The notes: generated by a model not told the origin, from the letters alone. Positions 23,051 to 31,719 are shown, numbered from the stretch's first letter. The stretch: 38,478 nucleotides of DNA from UBA6624 sp964343345 [NCBI: uncultured bacterium] (GCA_964343345.1 CAYFJE010000002.1:1-38478); one strand, 5' to 3'. Numbers and translations are program-made.

Positions 23051-24553
23051 ATGAATCCAAAGGAAGCTTTCTCAAAATTAAAGGAAATATCATCCGATTC
23101 ACATGTAATCAGTGATGTGAGTGCGATTATAGGCTGGGACCAAGAAGTGAATATGCCCCCAAAAGGACTGGAGAACAGAGGGCGAATGATGTCTTGGCTT
23201 GCACAACAAAGGCATAAAAATGCCACACACCCAGCAATAGGAGAAGCACTCGAAGTCGCTCTATCTGGAGACTGGAGCAAAAAAGAGCAAGCTTGCTTGA
23301 GGGAATGGAAAAGAGGCTGGGACCTTGTTACAAAAATTCCGGCAGATCTGGTAAAAAGAGAGGCCTTGGCTTCTGTAAAAGGACATGAGTCATGGAAATC
23401 TGCAAGAGAAAAAGATGATTTTTCAATTTTTAGAAATGATTTAAGTGAATTAATAGAGCTTTCAAAAGAAAGATCAGAATGTCTTGGATATGAAACCGAA
23501 TCTTACGATGCGCTTCTCGACAGTTTTCAGGCAGGAATGAATGTCGAGGGGATTGACAAATTGTTTACAAGTTTAAAAAAGAAACTCACACCCCTCCTTG
23601 AAGAAATTTTAGATTGGCAGGGGGAAATCGAAAAAGACCCTATTGCAGGCCATTACCCAAAAGAGGAACAGAAAAAATTCTGTGAATGGGGAGCAAGGCA
23701 TATTGGCTTTGATTTCGAGGCAGGGAGGATAGACACTGCGGTTCATCCTTTTTGCTCGGGAGCTGGTCCAGGGGATGTTAGGTTAACAACAAGATACAAC
23801 CTTGAGAACCCTTTTGATTCATTTGGGGGATCTCTTCATGAAGCAGGACATGGACTTTATGAACAAGGTTTACCTTCAGGAAAAGAGGAGTACGGAACAC
23901 CGCTAAGTGATTCCGTTTCTTTGGGAATACATGAAAGCCAATCATTATTTTGGGAATCCATTGTTGGACAAAGCCCAGAATTTTGGGAATATGTTTTGCC
24001 TTTTTTCAAACAGCATTTCCCAGGAAGGGCCGATTCGATAACACATTCGCAAATTGTCCGTAGAACAAACAGGGTTTCAAGATCTCTAATTAGAGTTGAA
24101 GCTGACGAGGTAACCTATCCACTTCATGTTATTTTAAGATTTGAGATAGAAAGAGATATTTTCAAAGACAATCTTTCTGTAGACGATCTGCCAGATGCCT
24201 GGAATCACAAAATGAAAGAGCTTATCGGAGTGACCCCTCCAAATAACACTCTTGGGGTTTTGCAAGATGTACATTGGTCTATGGGTGGTTTTGGCTATTT
24301 TCCAACCTATGCCCTTGGAAGACTTTATTCGGCACAATTTGCAGAACAGCTTTCCAAAGACATGCCTCACTGGAGAGCTGATATGGCAAAGGGGAATTGT
24401 TCCCCTGCTTTAGAGTGGTCAAGAAAAAATATACATTCACAAGGTTCAATTTACAGAACCGAAGAACTAATAGAAAAGGTCACAGGAACCCCCCCAAGCG
24501 AAGAGCCGTTTTTAAATTATCTCAGGGCAAAATACAAAAAGATATTTACTTAA
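23051..24553 (+). CDS. M32 family metallocarboxypeptidase (carboxypeptidase Taq type)
   Basis: A 500-residue cytosolic zinc carboxypeptidase. The zinc motif HEAGH is at 263-267, and the downstream glutamate ligand is in GIHESQS (Glu295). Other M32 landmarks are IIGWDQEVNMPP near residue 26, FCSGAGPGDVRLTTRYN (244-260), EADEVTYPLHVILRFEIE and GVLQDVHWSMGGFGYFPTYALG. These enzymes release C-terminal residues with broad specificity, so with the permease and hut genes it fits peptide and amino-acid use. It overlaps hutU by four bases, tail to tail. Confidence 0.96.
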   Translation: MNPKEAFSKLKEISSDSHVISDVSAIIGWDQEVNMPPKGLENRGRMMSWLAQQRHKNATHPAIGEALEVALSGDWSKKEQACLREWKRGWDLVTKIPADLVKREALASVKGHESWKSAREKDDFSIFRNDLSELIELSKERSECLGYETESYDALLDSFQAGMNVEGIDKLFTSLKKKLTPLLEEILDWQGEIEKDPIAGHYPKEEQKKFCEWGARHIGFDFEAGRIDTAVHPFCSGAGPGDVRLTTRYNLENPFDSFGGSLHEAGHGLYEQGLPSGKEEYGTPLSDSVSLGIHESQSLFWESIVGQSPEFWEYVLPFFKQHFPGRADSITHSQIVRRTNRVSRSLIRVEADEVTYPLHVILRFEIERDIFKDNLSVDDLPDAWNHKMKELIGVTPPNNTLGVLQDVHWSMGGFGYFPTYALGRLYSAQFAEQLSKDMPHWRADMAKGNCSPALEWSRKNIHSQGSIYRTEELIEKVTGTPPSEEPFLNYLRAKYKKIFT

Positions 24554-26286
24554 TCACAAAGATCAATACCCATATTTTCAGCATTTTCCTTCGCATCTTC
24601 ATAGCCTGCATCAGCATGTCTCGCAATACCTATTCCAGGGTCGTTTGTCAGGACTCGTTCAAGCCTTTCTTTTTTCGAAGAGGTTCCATCAGCAACAACA
24701 ACCATCCCAGCATGCATTGACATCCCTGTTCCAACACCACCTCCACTATGAAATGACACCCAAGATGCTCCAGAGGCTGTATTCAATGCAAAATTCAAAA
24801 GCGGCCAATCAGCAACTGCATCTGAACCATCAAGCATAGATTCAGTTTCTCTGCTAGGGCTTGCAACAGACCCAGTATCAAGGTGGTCTCTACCTATAAC
24901 TATCGGAGCATCCAATGTCTTATTTTTGACCATTTCATTCATGGCCAATCCAGCTTTTGCTCTATCCCCATATTTGAGCCAACATATTCTTGTAGGCATA
25001 CCTTCAAAAGGCACTTTTGTTTGAGCTAGCCTAATCCATTTTTCCAAAAAAGGATCTTCTGGGAAAAGCTCCAACATCTTTTCATCAGTTTTTTTGATAT
25101 CATCTTTATTTCCTGAAACAGCAGCCCATCTGAATGGCCCCATTCCTTTAGAAAAAAGAGGTCTTATGTATGCTGGAAGAAAACCCGGATAAGCATATTC
25201 CTTATTTTTGGTTTTAATCTCCTTAAAACCAGCAAGATAAGCTTGATCTCTCAAGGCATTTCCATAATCAAAAGCAATAGAGCCTCTTTTTTGCATTCCC
25301 ATAATTGCACTTACATGTTTCATAATGGTTTCTTGTGCTCTCTTCGCATATTCTTTTGGATTTGACATCCTAAGTTGATTCAATTCTCCAATATTGCCTT
25401 CTGGCCAATAGGAAAGCAGATTGTGTGCCGAGGTTTGATCGGTCACTATGTCCGGAATCTCATCTTTTTCAAGAAGATTTGTTGCAACAGTTGCGATATT
25501 TCCAACAAGCCCAATCGAAAGACCTTTTCCATTCAAAACTGCCTCATTCTTCCATTTAAGAGCTTCTTCGAGATTGTCAGTGATTTTGTCGCAAAAACCC
25601 TGTTTGACCTTTTTTTCAATTCTTTCCCTAAGCACCTCCACACATAATATACATGCACCGGACATTGACCCCGCAAGTGGCTGGGCACCACTCATTCCCC
25701 CAACACCCGCTGTAAGTATCCACCTATTAGAAAGGTCGCTTGTTCCATATTCTTTTTCTGCAAGAGCAACAAATGTTTGATAAGTGCCTTGAAGTATTCC
25801 TTGTGTTCCAATGTATATCCAGGATCCAGCAGTCATTTGCCCATACATGAATAAACCTTTTTGATCTAGCTCATTGAAGCATTTTTCATTTGCCCAATTT
25901 GGGACAAGGTTGCTGTTTGCAATAATGACTCTCGGGGCTTCTTCATGCGTCTTTCCAACATAAACAGGTTTTCCGCTTTGGACACAAAGTGTTTCGTCGG
26001 GCTTGAGCCTTTTTAGAGTTTCAAGTATTCTCCAGTATTCTTTCCAGTTCCTTGCAGCTCTCCCGGATCCGCCATAAACAATTAACTTCTCCCAATCAAC
26101 AGCAACCCTAGGATCTAGATTATTTTGCAACATTCGATAGGCTGATTCAATATCCCAATTCTTACAAGTCAAAGATGTTCCCAAAGGAGCTTTTGGGGGT
26201 TTTTTTGGCCGCATGTCCATGAACATCGGCCTGCCGTAAAGAGATTTTTCGTTAAATTTTTCGGGTTGAAAGAATGTCATTCCCAA
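24550..26286 (-). CDS. hutU: Urocanate hydratase
   Basis: A 578-residue urocanase that adds water to urocanate using tightly bound NAD+ as an electrophile; it is the second step of histidine degradation. Conserved stretches include LIVYGGSGRAARNW, VLRERIEKKVKQGF, MTAGSWIYIGTQGILQGTYQTF, WILTAGVGGMSGAQPLA, IVIGRDHLDTGSVASPSRET and SFHSGGGVGTGMSMHAGMV. The length is in the usual range. It overlaps the end of an unknown gene by ten bases, so the two are co-translated. hutH and a formiminoglutamate enzyme are not in the window. Confidence 0.97.
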   Translation of the reverse strand: MGMTFFQPEKFNEKSLYGRPMFMDMRPKKPPKAPLGTSLTCKNWDIESAYRMLQNNLDPRVAVDWEKLIVYGGSGRAARNWKEYWRILETLKRLKPDETLCVQSGKPVYVGKTHEEAPRVIIANSNLVPNWANEKCFNELDQKGLFMYGQMTAGSWIYIGTQGILQGTYQTFVALAEKEYGTSDLSNRWILTAGVGGMSGAQPLAGSMSGACILCVEVLRERIEKKVKQGFCDKITDNLEEALKWKNEAVLNGKGLSIGLVGNIATVATNLLEKDEIPDIVTDQTSAHNLLSYWPEGNIGELNQLRMSNPKEYAKRAQETIMKHVSAIMGMQKRGSIAFDYGNALRDQAYLAGFKEIKTKNKEYAYPGFLPAYIRPLFSKGMGPFRWAAVSGNKDDIKKTDEKMLELFPEDPFLEKWIRLAQTKVPFEGMPTRICWLKYGDRAKAGLAMNEMVKNKTLDAPIVIGRDHLDTGSVASPSRETESMLDGSDAVADWPLLNFALNTASGASWVSFHSGGGVGTGMSMHAGMVVVADGTSSKKERLERVLTNDPGIGIARHADAGYEDAKENAENMGIDLCD

Positions 26287-26771
26287 TTATCTTCTTTGAT
26301 GTTTGGAGGAATTACGGAATATTTTTGAGACAATGTTTTTTGCAGATAAAGAGAGGTTGTGGTAATCCTTTGAACTGCTTCTATAATGCATTCTGAAGTC
26401 AGTTCGCTTGCTCGCTTGTTTTCACAAGAGTATAACCATCCATCACCGGGTGCTGAAATGTTAGAAAAGCTAGAGTGCGCAATAGATAAAGAGTCTTTTA
26501 AAAATGCAATCCTTTTTGATTCTGGGAATGGCAAGCATTGAGCTTCTCCTTTAAAAACAACACCCCCTTCAGAATCTTTATGTACCCCTAAAACAACAGG
26601 GACTGTATGTCTTGGCCAAAAACCGATAGACACACCATCATCATCATCTTCCATTGTGTGTTCAAGGAAGTTTATTTTGAGCTTTTTGCAGACTTCTACA
26701 AGGAGATCTCTACCAAGACCCAATTCATCTTTTAGAGGTTTTAAATTGTCGAAAATGTTTTCTGAACCCAC
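26277..26771 (-). CDS. Unknown protein upstream of hutU
   Basis: A 164-residue soluble protein, no signal or membrane helix. The N-terminal helices (IFDNLKPLKDELGLGRDLLVEVCKKLKI) lead into an acidic stretch (MEDDDDG), then strands (VPVVLGVHKDSEGGVVFKGEA) and a long C-terminal helix. The alpha-beta pattern has some likeness to YbjN or type III chaperone-like folds, but no family is recognised. Its end overlaps hutU by ten bases, and it lies about 30 bases behind the M24 peptidase. A role as accessory factor in histidine catabolism is an inference from position only. Confidence 0.65.
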   Translation of the reverse strand: MGSENIFDNLKPLKDELGLGRDLLVEVCKKLKINFLEHTMEDDDDGVSIGFWPRHTVPVVLGVHKDSEGGVVFKGEAQCLPFPESKRIAFLKDSLSIAHSSFSNISAPGDGWLYSCENKRASELTSECIIEAVQRITTTSLYLQKTLSQKYSVIPPNIKEDNWE

Positions 26772-26802
26772 TACGATTTATCATAACAATCCAAACCAAA
26801 AA

Positions 26803-27969
26803 CTAAACCAAAAACCAGTCTTTTTGTCTTTTGGTGGTTACTACAGGTTCGGGTTTTAAAACAAGGTTTATTTCACTCCTTATCCCCCATTTTGAATAGT
26901 AGATTCCAGGTTCAATGGTCCCCCCCCATCCCGGCAAAAGTGTTCTGGTGTCTTTTGCTTCATAGCTGTCTAGCTGAGCTGCATCTCCATGTGCACTCAT
27001 GAGTCCAAGGTTATGCCCCGTCCTATGAATGAAACCATCTCCAAACCCAGAGCTTTCAAGCACATTTCGAACCGCTTCATCAACCTCATAACCGAAGATA
27101 ACTCTTTTTTGATTGAATGCTTTTTCAATTGCTTCAACCCCTGCATCTCTCGCTGCAAGAACAGAATAGAAACCTTTATCTATAACAGGTTCAACCTTTC
27201 CCCTTTTTGCCATCCATGTTATGTCAGCATAAGCGGGGCCCAGTTCTTTTTTTGTTCCCCAAAGATCAATGAGTAGAACAAAATTTTCTCCAAGTTTAGA
27301 ACCGCCTTTTTTCGGAGTTGCATAATGGGGGTCCCCGGCATGCTCGTTGACTGCAACAACTGGGGGATGGTCTGTAACCATTCCTTCATTTTCAAATCCT
27401 TCAAGGAGCCATTTTTGAACAATCGATTCATCAGTTTCAAAAGGTTTTGTTTTTGAGATTCTGTTAAACACATCAAGGACAATTGATGTAAGGCTATTTG
27501 CAGCTTCAATATGTGCAGAGATAGTTTTTTTTGACCACATTAGGAGATGTTTTTGAGATATGTCGCCGCTACTGAAAAGCTTACAGCCTATTGATTTGAG
27601 CAAGTCAACCAAACCACCATCAAGATAAGAGAGGTAAGGAATCGCACCGTTTTTAAACCACTCGACATAAATACTTTTATTTGAAAGATGTTTAGAAAGG
27701 ACATCATGCCATTCTTCGAAATTTTTATAAGTTATTATGGGCATCTCTGTCGATGAAAGGCTTTTTGACTCTATTGCATTTACGACCATTAAGGCTTTTC
27801 CTTGTTTCGGAATCCATATTGCCCACCTTCTGCTCAAGAAAGTTTTTTTGTTTAGGAACCTTTGAGCAATTGGATTGTGTCCATGAAAATCTGCAACAAA
27901 CCACCCATCCTTAGAAGAATTCTGAAGATCCTTTTGGATATTTTCGATAAGTCCTTTTAAGTTTTCCAT
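26803..27969 (-). CDS. M24 family metallopeptidase (Xaa-Pro aminopeptidase-like)
   Basis: A 388-residue pita-bread-fold peptidase. The N-terminal half (about 1-165) is a creatinase-N-like domain. The C-terminal half carries the five metal ligands in order: Asp in LLIDLWG, Asp in YADITW, His in IHRTGHNLG, Glu in IEPGIYY and Glu in IRSEINLVL. It removes N-terminal residues, commonly before proline. A good sigma-70-like promoter lies just upstream, with a nearly absent leader. It reads toward the unknown gene and hutU, so these three genes may form one peptide/histidine utilisation transcript. Confidence 0.92.
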   Translation of the reverse strand: MENLKGLIENIQKDLQNSSKDGWFVADFHGHNPIAQRFLNKKTFLSRRWAIWIPKQGKALMVVNAIESKSLSSTEMPIITYKNFEEWHDVLSKHLSNKSIYVEWFKNGAIPYLSYLDGGLVDLLKSIGCKLFSSGDISQKHLLMWSKKTISAHIEAANSLTSIVLDVFNRISKTKPFETDESIVQKWLLEGFENEGMVTDHPPVVAVNEHAGDPHYATPKKGGSKLGENFVLLIDLWGTKKELGPAYADITWMAKRGKVEPVIDKGFYSVLAARDAGVEAIEKAFNQKRVIFGYEVDEAVRNVLESSGFGDGFIHRTGHNLGLMSAHGDAAQLDSYEAKDTRTLLPGWGGTIEPGIYYSKWGIRSEINLVLKPEPVVTTKRQKDWFLV

Positions 27970-27977
27970 TAAAGAAA

Positions 27978-28006
27978 ATTTTATAGTCTAAACAAATTAA
28001 TTTCAA
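27978..28006 (-). promoter_or_regulatory. Sigma-70-like promoter of the M24/hutU unit, leaderless
   Basis: On the minus strand TTGAAA (28001-28006) and TAAAAT (27978-27983) are separated by 17 bases, each matching consensus at five of six positions. The -10 box ends eight bases before ATG 27969, so the transcript should begin within about three bases of the start codon. Confidence 0.6.
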
Positions 28007-28036
28007 TATTCCCCATTAAAATTACCATCCATCAAA

Positions 28037-28858
28037 ATGATAGGTGCTTTCTTGCTTGCGTTTTTATTTAAGCCTTGTGTTGGGCATGAAGATTTTTGTG
28101 AAAAAAGATATAACGAAATTTCTTATTTGGTTACTCACAATGCAATGTCTTCAACATACGATCGTTGGTTTTTCCCAAATCAAGACCAAGGTCTTCTAGA
28201 GCAACTTGAAGATGGGGTTAGAGGTCTGTCTTGGGATATTCATTACGACGAAGGGAAAGTGTATCTTTGTCACGGATATTGTTGGCTCGGCAAGAGAGAA
28301 TTGGGAGAAGATCTAAAAATTTTAAAAAACTGGCTTGAAGAAAATCCAAGGGAAATTATTTCAATTTTTTTTGAAAGCTATGTTTTGCGAGAAGATGTTG
28401 AGAAAGTGTTTGAAGAAGTCGGCTTGATTCCTTACCTGCATCACCAGGAAAAAAATAAAGAATGGCCAAAAACTATAGAAATGATAACTAGCAACAAGAG
28501 AATCGTTGTTTTTACAAGCAAAGATGGAGGTGTTACCAATTGGTATCATGATGGATGGATGTATATGTGGGACACAGATTTTTCTTACAGAAAAACAGAA
28601 GACTTTACATGTTCAAGACATAGAGGTGAAAAGTCATCTTTAAACCTCTATAGCCTTAACCACTTCTTGACAAATCCTCTGGCTTCTAGAAAACTTGCAA
28701 AGAAAGCAAACCCAACCTTGTACGAGAGGGCAGTAAAATGCTGGTCAGAAGTTGGACAGAGGCCTAACTTTATTTTTGTCGACTTCTACTCCATTGAAGA
28801 AACCCTTGAAGCGGTCGAAAGGTTAAATTTCTACAGTCTTGATGCAACGAAGAGATAA
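28037..28858 (+). CDS. Exported PI-PLC X-domain-like phosphodiesterase
   Basis: A 273-residue protein with a short signal-like start (MIGAFLLAFLFKPCVG) and a TIM-barrel PLC-like catalytic core. Catalytic-type histidines lie in YLVTHNAMSS (His34) and VYLCHGYCWLG (about His79). QLEDGVRGLSWDIHY is the typical acidic segment, and PREIISIFFESYV and NFIFVDFYSI are later barrel strands. Such bacterial proteins may cut phosphatidylinositol or other phosphodiesters. Its place just before the phosphate module suggests it could free phosphate from lipids under starvation, which is inference. Its last codons lie about 20 bases from the PhoU-fusion start. Confidence 0.8.
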   Translation: MIGAFLLAFLFKPCVGHEDFCEKRYNEISYLVTHNAMSSTYDRWFFPNQDQGLLEQLEDGVRGLSWDIHYDEGKVYLCHGYCWLGKRELGEDLKILKNWLEENPREIISIFFESYVLREDVEKVFEEVGLIPYLHHQEKNKEWPKTIEMITSNKRIVVFTSKDGGVTNWYHDGWMYMWDTDFSYRKTEDFTCSRHRGEKSSLNLYSLNHFLTNPLASRKLAKKANPTLYERAVKCWSEVGQRPNFIFVDFYSIEETLEAVERLNFYSLDATKR

Positions 28859-28880
28859 CAGCAACTTACAATTCAGAAGA

Positions 28881-29810
28881 ATGAATACAAAAGACGAGTC
28901 TTCGATAATACAACTCAATGTCATAAGGCTTGGGAAGCTTGTTGGTTTTGCAATGAAAAAAGCCCTTAAGGGAAAACCTTTTAACACAGATGTTTTTTTG
29001 GCAAAAGCAAGAGCCAGAGAGTCCGAGATTAACACTTTAGAAATTGAAATTGAACAAGATATTCAAAAATTAATCAAATTCAAACTTGAAGAAAAAGAAT
29101 CGAGGCATTTGACAGCATTGTTGAAAATGAACAATGATTTAGAAAGAATTGGAGACTATGCAATGGCTATAGCCAAATATCTGGTTGAAATAGATATAAA
29201 AAATGTACCTGATATTGAAGCCAAATTCAAAAAACTTTCAAAAGCCTCCCTAGGAATGCTTGAAAGAGCTGTCCGCGCACTTGAGCTAGGTGATTTAAAT
29301 TTAGCAAAACAAGTCATCAAAGACGATGATCATGTCGATGCTCTTAATAAGTCAATTATCGAGAAACTGCTTTCTTCAAAGACAAGGGATTTAGTTTCAC
29401 TTGTTGCACTAATCAATCTCTGTAGACGACTTGAAAGAACAGCCGACCATGCAACGAATATAGCCGAGGACCTGGTTTTTTGGATAGAGGGAGATGTAAT
29501 TAGGCACCCTTTGAAAAAAAGATCTTTTTATTTTCACGATATCGAAATTTTCCCTAATAGCAGGGAAATCAAAATTGGAGAAAAAATCCATTTGTCAAAA
29601 AGCGAATGGGAGATTTTTATGAACCTAATTGAAAAATCCCCCAACGGCGTCTCAAGAGAGGAGTTAATGAAAAATGCACTTGGTTATGACTCTTCTGTCG
29701 AAACCCGAACTATTGACCAGCATGTTGTTGGTCTGCGTAAAAAACTTGGAGACAAAAAGGAGATGCTCAAATCCATTCCAGCTTTTGGCTACAAAATACT
29801 TAATTCGTAG
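28881..29810 (+). CDS. PhoU domain fused to a PhoB-type winged-helix DNA-binding domain
   Basis: A protein of about 309 residues. The first 210 are a PhoU double three-helix bundle: ALLKMNNDLERIGDYA in the first repeat and INLCRRLERTADHATNIAEDLVFWIEG in the second, the metal-binding E/D-rich PhoU signatures. The last 100 residues are an OmpR/PhoB effector domain: strands (DIEIFPNSREIKI), LSKSEWEIFMNLIEKSPNGVSREELM, the recognition helix TRTIDQHVVGLRKKLGD, and the wing IPAFGYKI. No receiver or kinase domain is present. It precedes pstS, with tandem repeats between. Start ATG 28881 is chosen; a TTG at 28839 or ATG at 28842 would overlap the upstream gene. It probably senses Pst status and binds DNA directly. 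Confidence 0.88.
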   Translation: MNTKDESSIIQLNVIRLGKLVGFAMKKALKGKPFNTDVFLAKARARESEINTLEIEIEQDIQKLIKFKLEEKESRHLTALLKMNNDLERIGDYAMAIAKYLVEIDIKNVPDIEAKFKKLSKASLGMLERAVRALELGDLNLAKQVIKDDDHVDALNKSIIEKLLSSKTRDLVSLVALINLCRRLERTADHATNIAEDLVFWIEGDVIRHPLKKRSFYFHDIEIFPNSREIKIGEKIHLSKSEWEIFMNLIEKSPNGVSREELMKNALGYDSSVETRTIDQHVVGLRKKLGDKKEMLKSIPAFGYKILNS

Positions 29811-29823
29811 AATTAACACAAAA

Positions 29824-29867
29824 TTTTTACAACTTTTTTACAACTTTTTAAAAAATCTTTAAAAACC
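29824..29867 (+). promoter_or_regulatory. Pho-box-like 11-bp tandem repeats upstream of pstS
   Basis: TTTTTACAACT occurs twice head to tail (29824-29834 and 29835-29845). Two degenerate units follow on the same 11-base period (TTTTAAAAAAT, CTTTAAAAACC). PhoB-type domains bind 11-bp direct repeats placed at the -35 position. A weak -10 (TAGGAT, 29873-29878) follows. The likely binder is the PhoU-winged helix protein encoded directly upstream. Confidence 0.6.
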
Positions 29868-29915
29868 CTATTTAGGATTTAAATTTAAACCCGAAAAGGA
29901 GGATTTTTTTTAAAA

Positions 29916-30803
29916 ATGAGATTTAAATTTATCAGTTTCTTCACATTGTTAGCCTTGCTAGCAGTAAGCTGTGCACGCCCTCAAGAATCAGGCGGAAACA
30001 CTGCTGAAAAAAATTCTTCTTCAGGGGGAGAGCAAAGCATTCAAGTTACAGGTTCTGACACCATGGTCAACCTGGGTCAAGCATGGGCAGAAGAGTATAC
30101 TAAAACAAACCCTAATGCCTATATTGCTGTTGGTGGTGGAGGCTCTGGGGTTGGAATCGCTGCTTTGATGAACGGCACTGCTGATCTTGCAAACTCTTCA
30201 AGGGCCATCAAAGACAAAGAGATCAACAAAGCAAACGAGCTTGGCTTCGGAATAGAGGAGTATATTGTTGGTTGGGACGGACTTGCTGTTGTTGTTCACC
30301 CTGATAACCCAGTTAACAATTTAAGTATTTTGCAAATAGCCGAAATATTTACTGCAAAAATTACAAACTGGAAAGAGGTTGGAGGAGAGGATTTGGAAAT
30401 CGTTCTTTTATCACGAGAAGTAAATAGCGGAACCCATGTTTATTTCAAGGAGAAGGTTGTAGGTTCTTTAGGAAAAGGAACAGAATTTAGCGAAGAGGCA
30501 CTATTGATGCCAAGTAGCCAAGCCCTTGCTGACGAAACAGCAAATAACACCGGAGCAATTGGATATTATGGTATGGGATACTTGTCGCCAGCACAAAAAC
30601 CTATCAATGTATCTGTTGATGGAGTTACTTTCGTTTCGCCAACTGTTGAGAATGTAATGAACAAATCCTACCCAATCGCAAGACCTTTACACATGTTCTC
30701 AAGAGACAATATTTCCCCAGCAGCAAAAGCTTATATCGATTGGATTATGAGTGATGGTGGGCAAGCTGTGGTTTCAGCACAGGATTTTGTTCCTCTAAGG
30801 TGA
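29916..30803 (+). CDS. pstS: Phosphate ABC transporter substrate-binding lipoprotein
   Basis: A 295-residue lipoprotein: signal MRFKFISFFTLLALLAVSC (Cys19) with a Ser/Gly-rich linker after it. The phosphate-binding segments are present: VTGSDTM, GGGSGVGIAAL and LLSREVNSGTHVYF. ANSSRAIKDKE and AIGYYGMGY also match the PstS/PBP-like family. It delivers phosphate to PstCA at the outer face of the inner membrane. AAGGAGG (29896-29902) precedes the ATG at a rather long spacing. It begins the operon pstS-C-A-B1-B2-phoU and has the repeat region in front. Confidence 0.95.
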   Translation: MRFKFISFFTLLALLAVSCARPQESGGNTAEKNSSSGGEQSIQVTGSDTMVNLGQAWAEEYTKTNPNAYIAVGGGGSGVGIAALMNGTADLANSSRAIKDKEINKANELGFGIEEYIVGWDGLAVVVHPDNPVNNLSILQIAEIFTAKITNWKEVGGEDLEIVLLSREVNSGTHVYFKEKVVGSLGKGTEFSEEALLMPSSQALADETANNTGAIGYYGMGYLSPAQKPINVSVDGVTFVSPTVENVMNKSYPIARPLHMFSRDNISPAAKAYIDWIMSDGGQAVVSAQDFVPLR

Positions 30804-30810
30804 TTAGTAT

Positions 30811-31719
30811 TTGAAAACCAAACCAAGCAAGAAAAAAGCAGAGGATTTCAAACAGCCTTTGTCTGAGAAAATAACAGAGGCATGCATTCGCTTCGCAGCT
30901 TGGCTTTGCATTTTTTTCATTGGTTGCATTCTTTACTTTTTGATCAAGGAAAGCGGAGGCGTTTTTTTTAAGGATATTTTCACGATAACAGGTAAATACT
31001 GGAGACCAATTAGTGAACCACCAGATTTTGGTGTTTGGGTTTTGCTTGCAGGAAGTTTAGCAGTAACGCTTACAGCATCAGTCATTGCTGTTCCTTTAGG
31101 CATTTGTGCGGCTATTTTCATAGGGGAGTTGTTGCCACAGAAATTCCGAGAACTTTTAAAAGTTATGGTTGAATTTTTAGCAGCAATACCAAGCGTTGTC
31201 ATCGGTTTTTTGGGGATGATTATTCTTGCCCCATACATCAAGGAAACTTTTGATTTAAAAACAGGATTAACAGCTTTTTCAGCAGCAATAATGCTTGCGT
31301 GGATGGCAATGCCAACAATAGTTAGCCTTACTGAAGATGCCCTTAGGAGTGTGCCAGATACCTTGAGAGACGGAGCCTTGGCTCTTGGTGCTACGAAATG
31401 GCAGATGATTACAAGAGTTCTTTTGCCAACAGCAAAACCAGGGATACTTGCCGCAGCAATGCTTGGTATAGGCAGGGTTATTGGTGAAACTATGGCAGTG
31501 TTGATGATTAGCGGTAATTCCGCAAGAATTCCAAAAGGCATCATGGAACCAGTCCGAACACTTACTGCGACAATTGCTGCAGAAATGGGAGAAACAGTCA
31601 AAGGGGATGAACATTATCAAGCTCTTTTCGGGCTCGGTGTTGTTTTGTTTATTATCACATTATTGATCAACACTGCAGCAGATAAATTTATCAATAAAAA
31701 ATACACGGAAGAATCATGA
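30811..31719 (+). CDS. pstC: Phosphate ABC transporter permease PstC
   Basis: A 302-residue inner-membrane permease with about six helices and the EAA loop (LRDGALALGATKWQMITRVLLP) that contacts the ATPase. EFLAAIPSVVIGFLG is the typical PstC phosphate-path segment. GRVIGETMAVLMISGNS is conserved in the family. It starts with TTG, supported by AAGGTGA at the end of pstS seven bases upstream; no nearby in-frame ATG exists. Its end overlaps pstA by ATGA. Confidence 0.95.
   Translation: MKTKPSKKKAEDFKQPLSEKITEACIRFAAWLCIFFIGCILYFLIKESGGVFFKDIFTITGKYWRPISEPPDFGVWVLLAGSLAVTLTASVIAVPLGICAAIFIGELLPQKFRELLKVMVEFLAAIPSVVIGFLGMIILAPYIKETFDLKTGLTAFSAAIMLAWMAMPTIVSLTEDALRSVPDTLRDGALALGATKWQMITRVLLPTAKPGILAAAMLGIGRVIGETMAVLMISGNSARIPKGIMEPVRTLTATIAAEMGETVKGDEHYQALFGLGVVLFIITLLINTAADKFINKKYTEES

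Noticed and set aside
26791-26814. Two 12-bp near-identical units (CCAAACCAAAAA, CTAAACCAAAAA)
   Set aside because: They cross the stop codon of the M24 gene and are low-complexity; two units give no support for a regulatory array.
29821-29870. Rho-independent terminator after the PhoU-fusion gene
   Set aside because: The T- and A-runs are parts of direct repeats; there is no GC-rich hairpin before a T-run.
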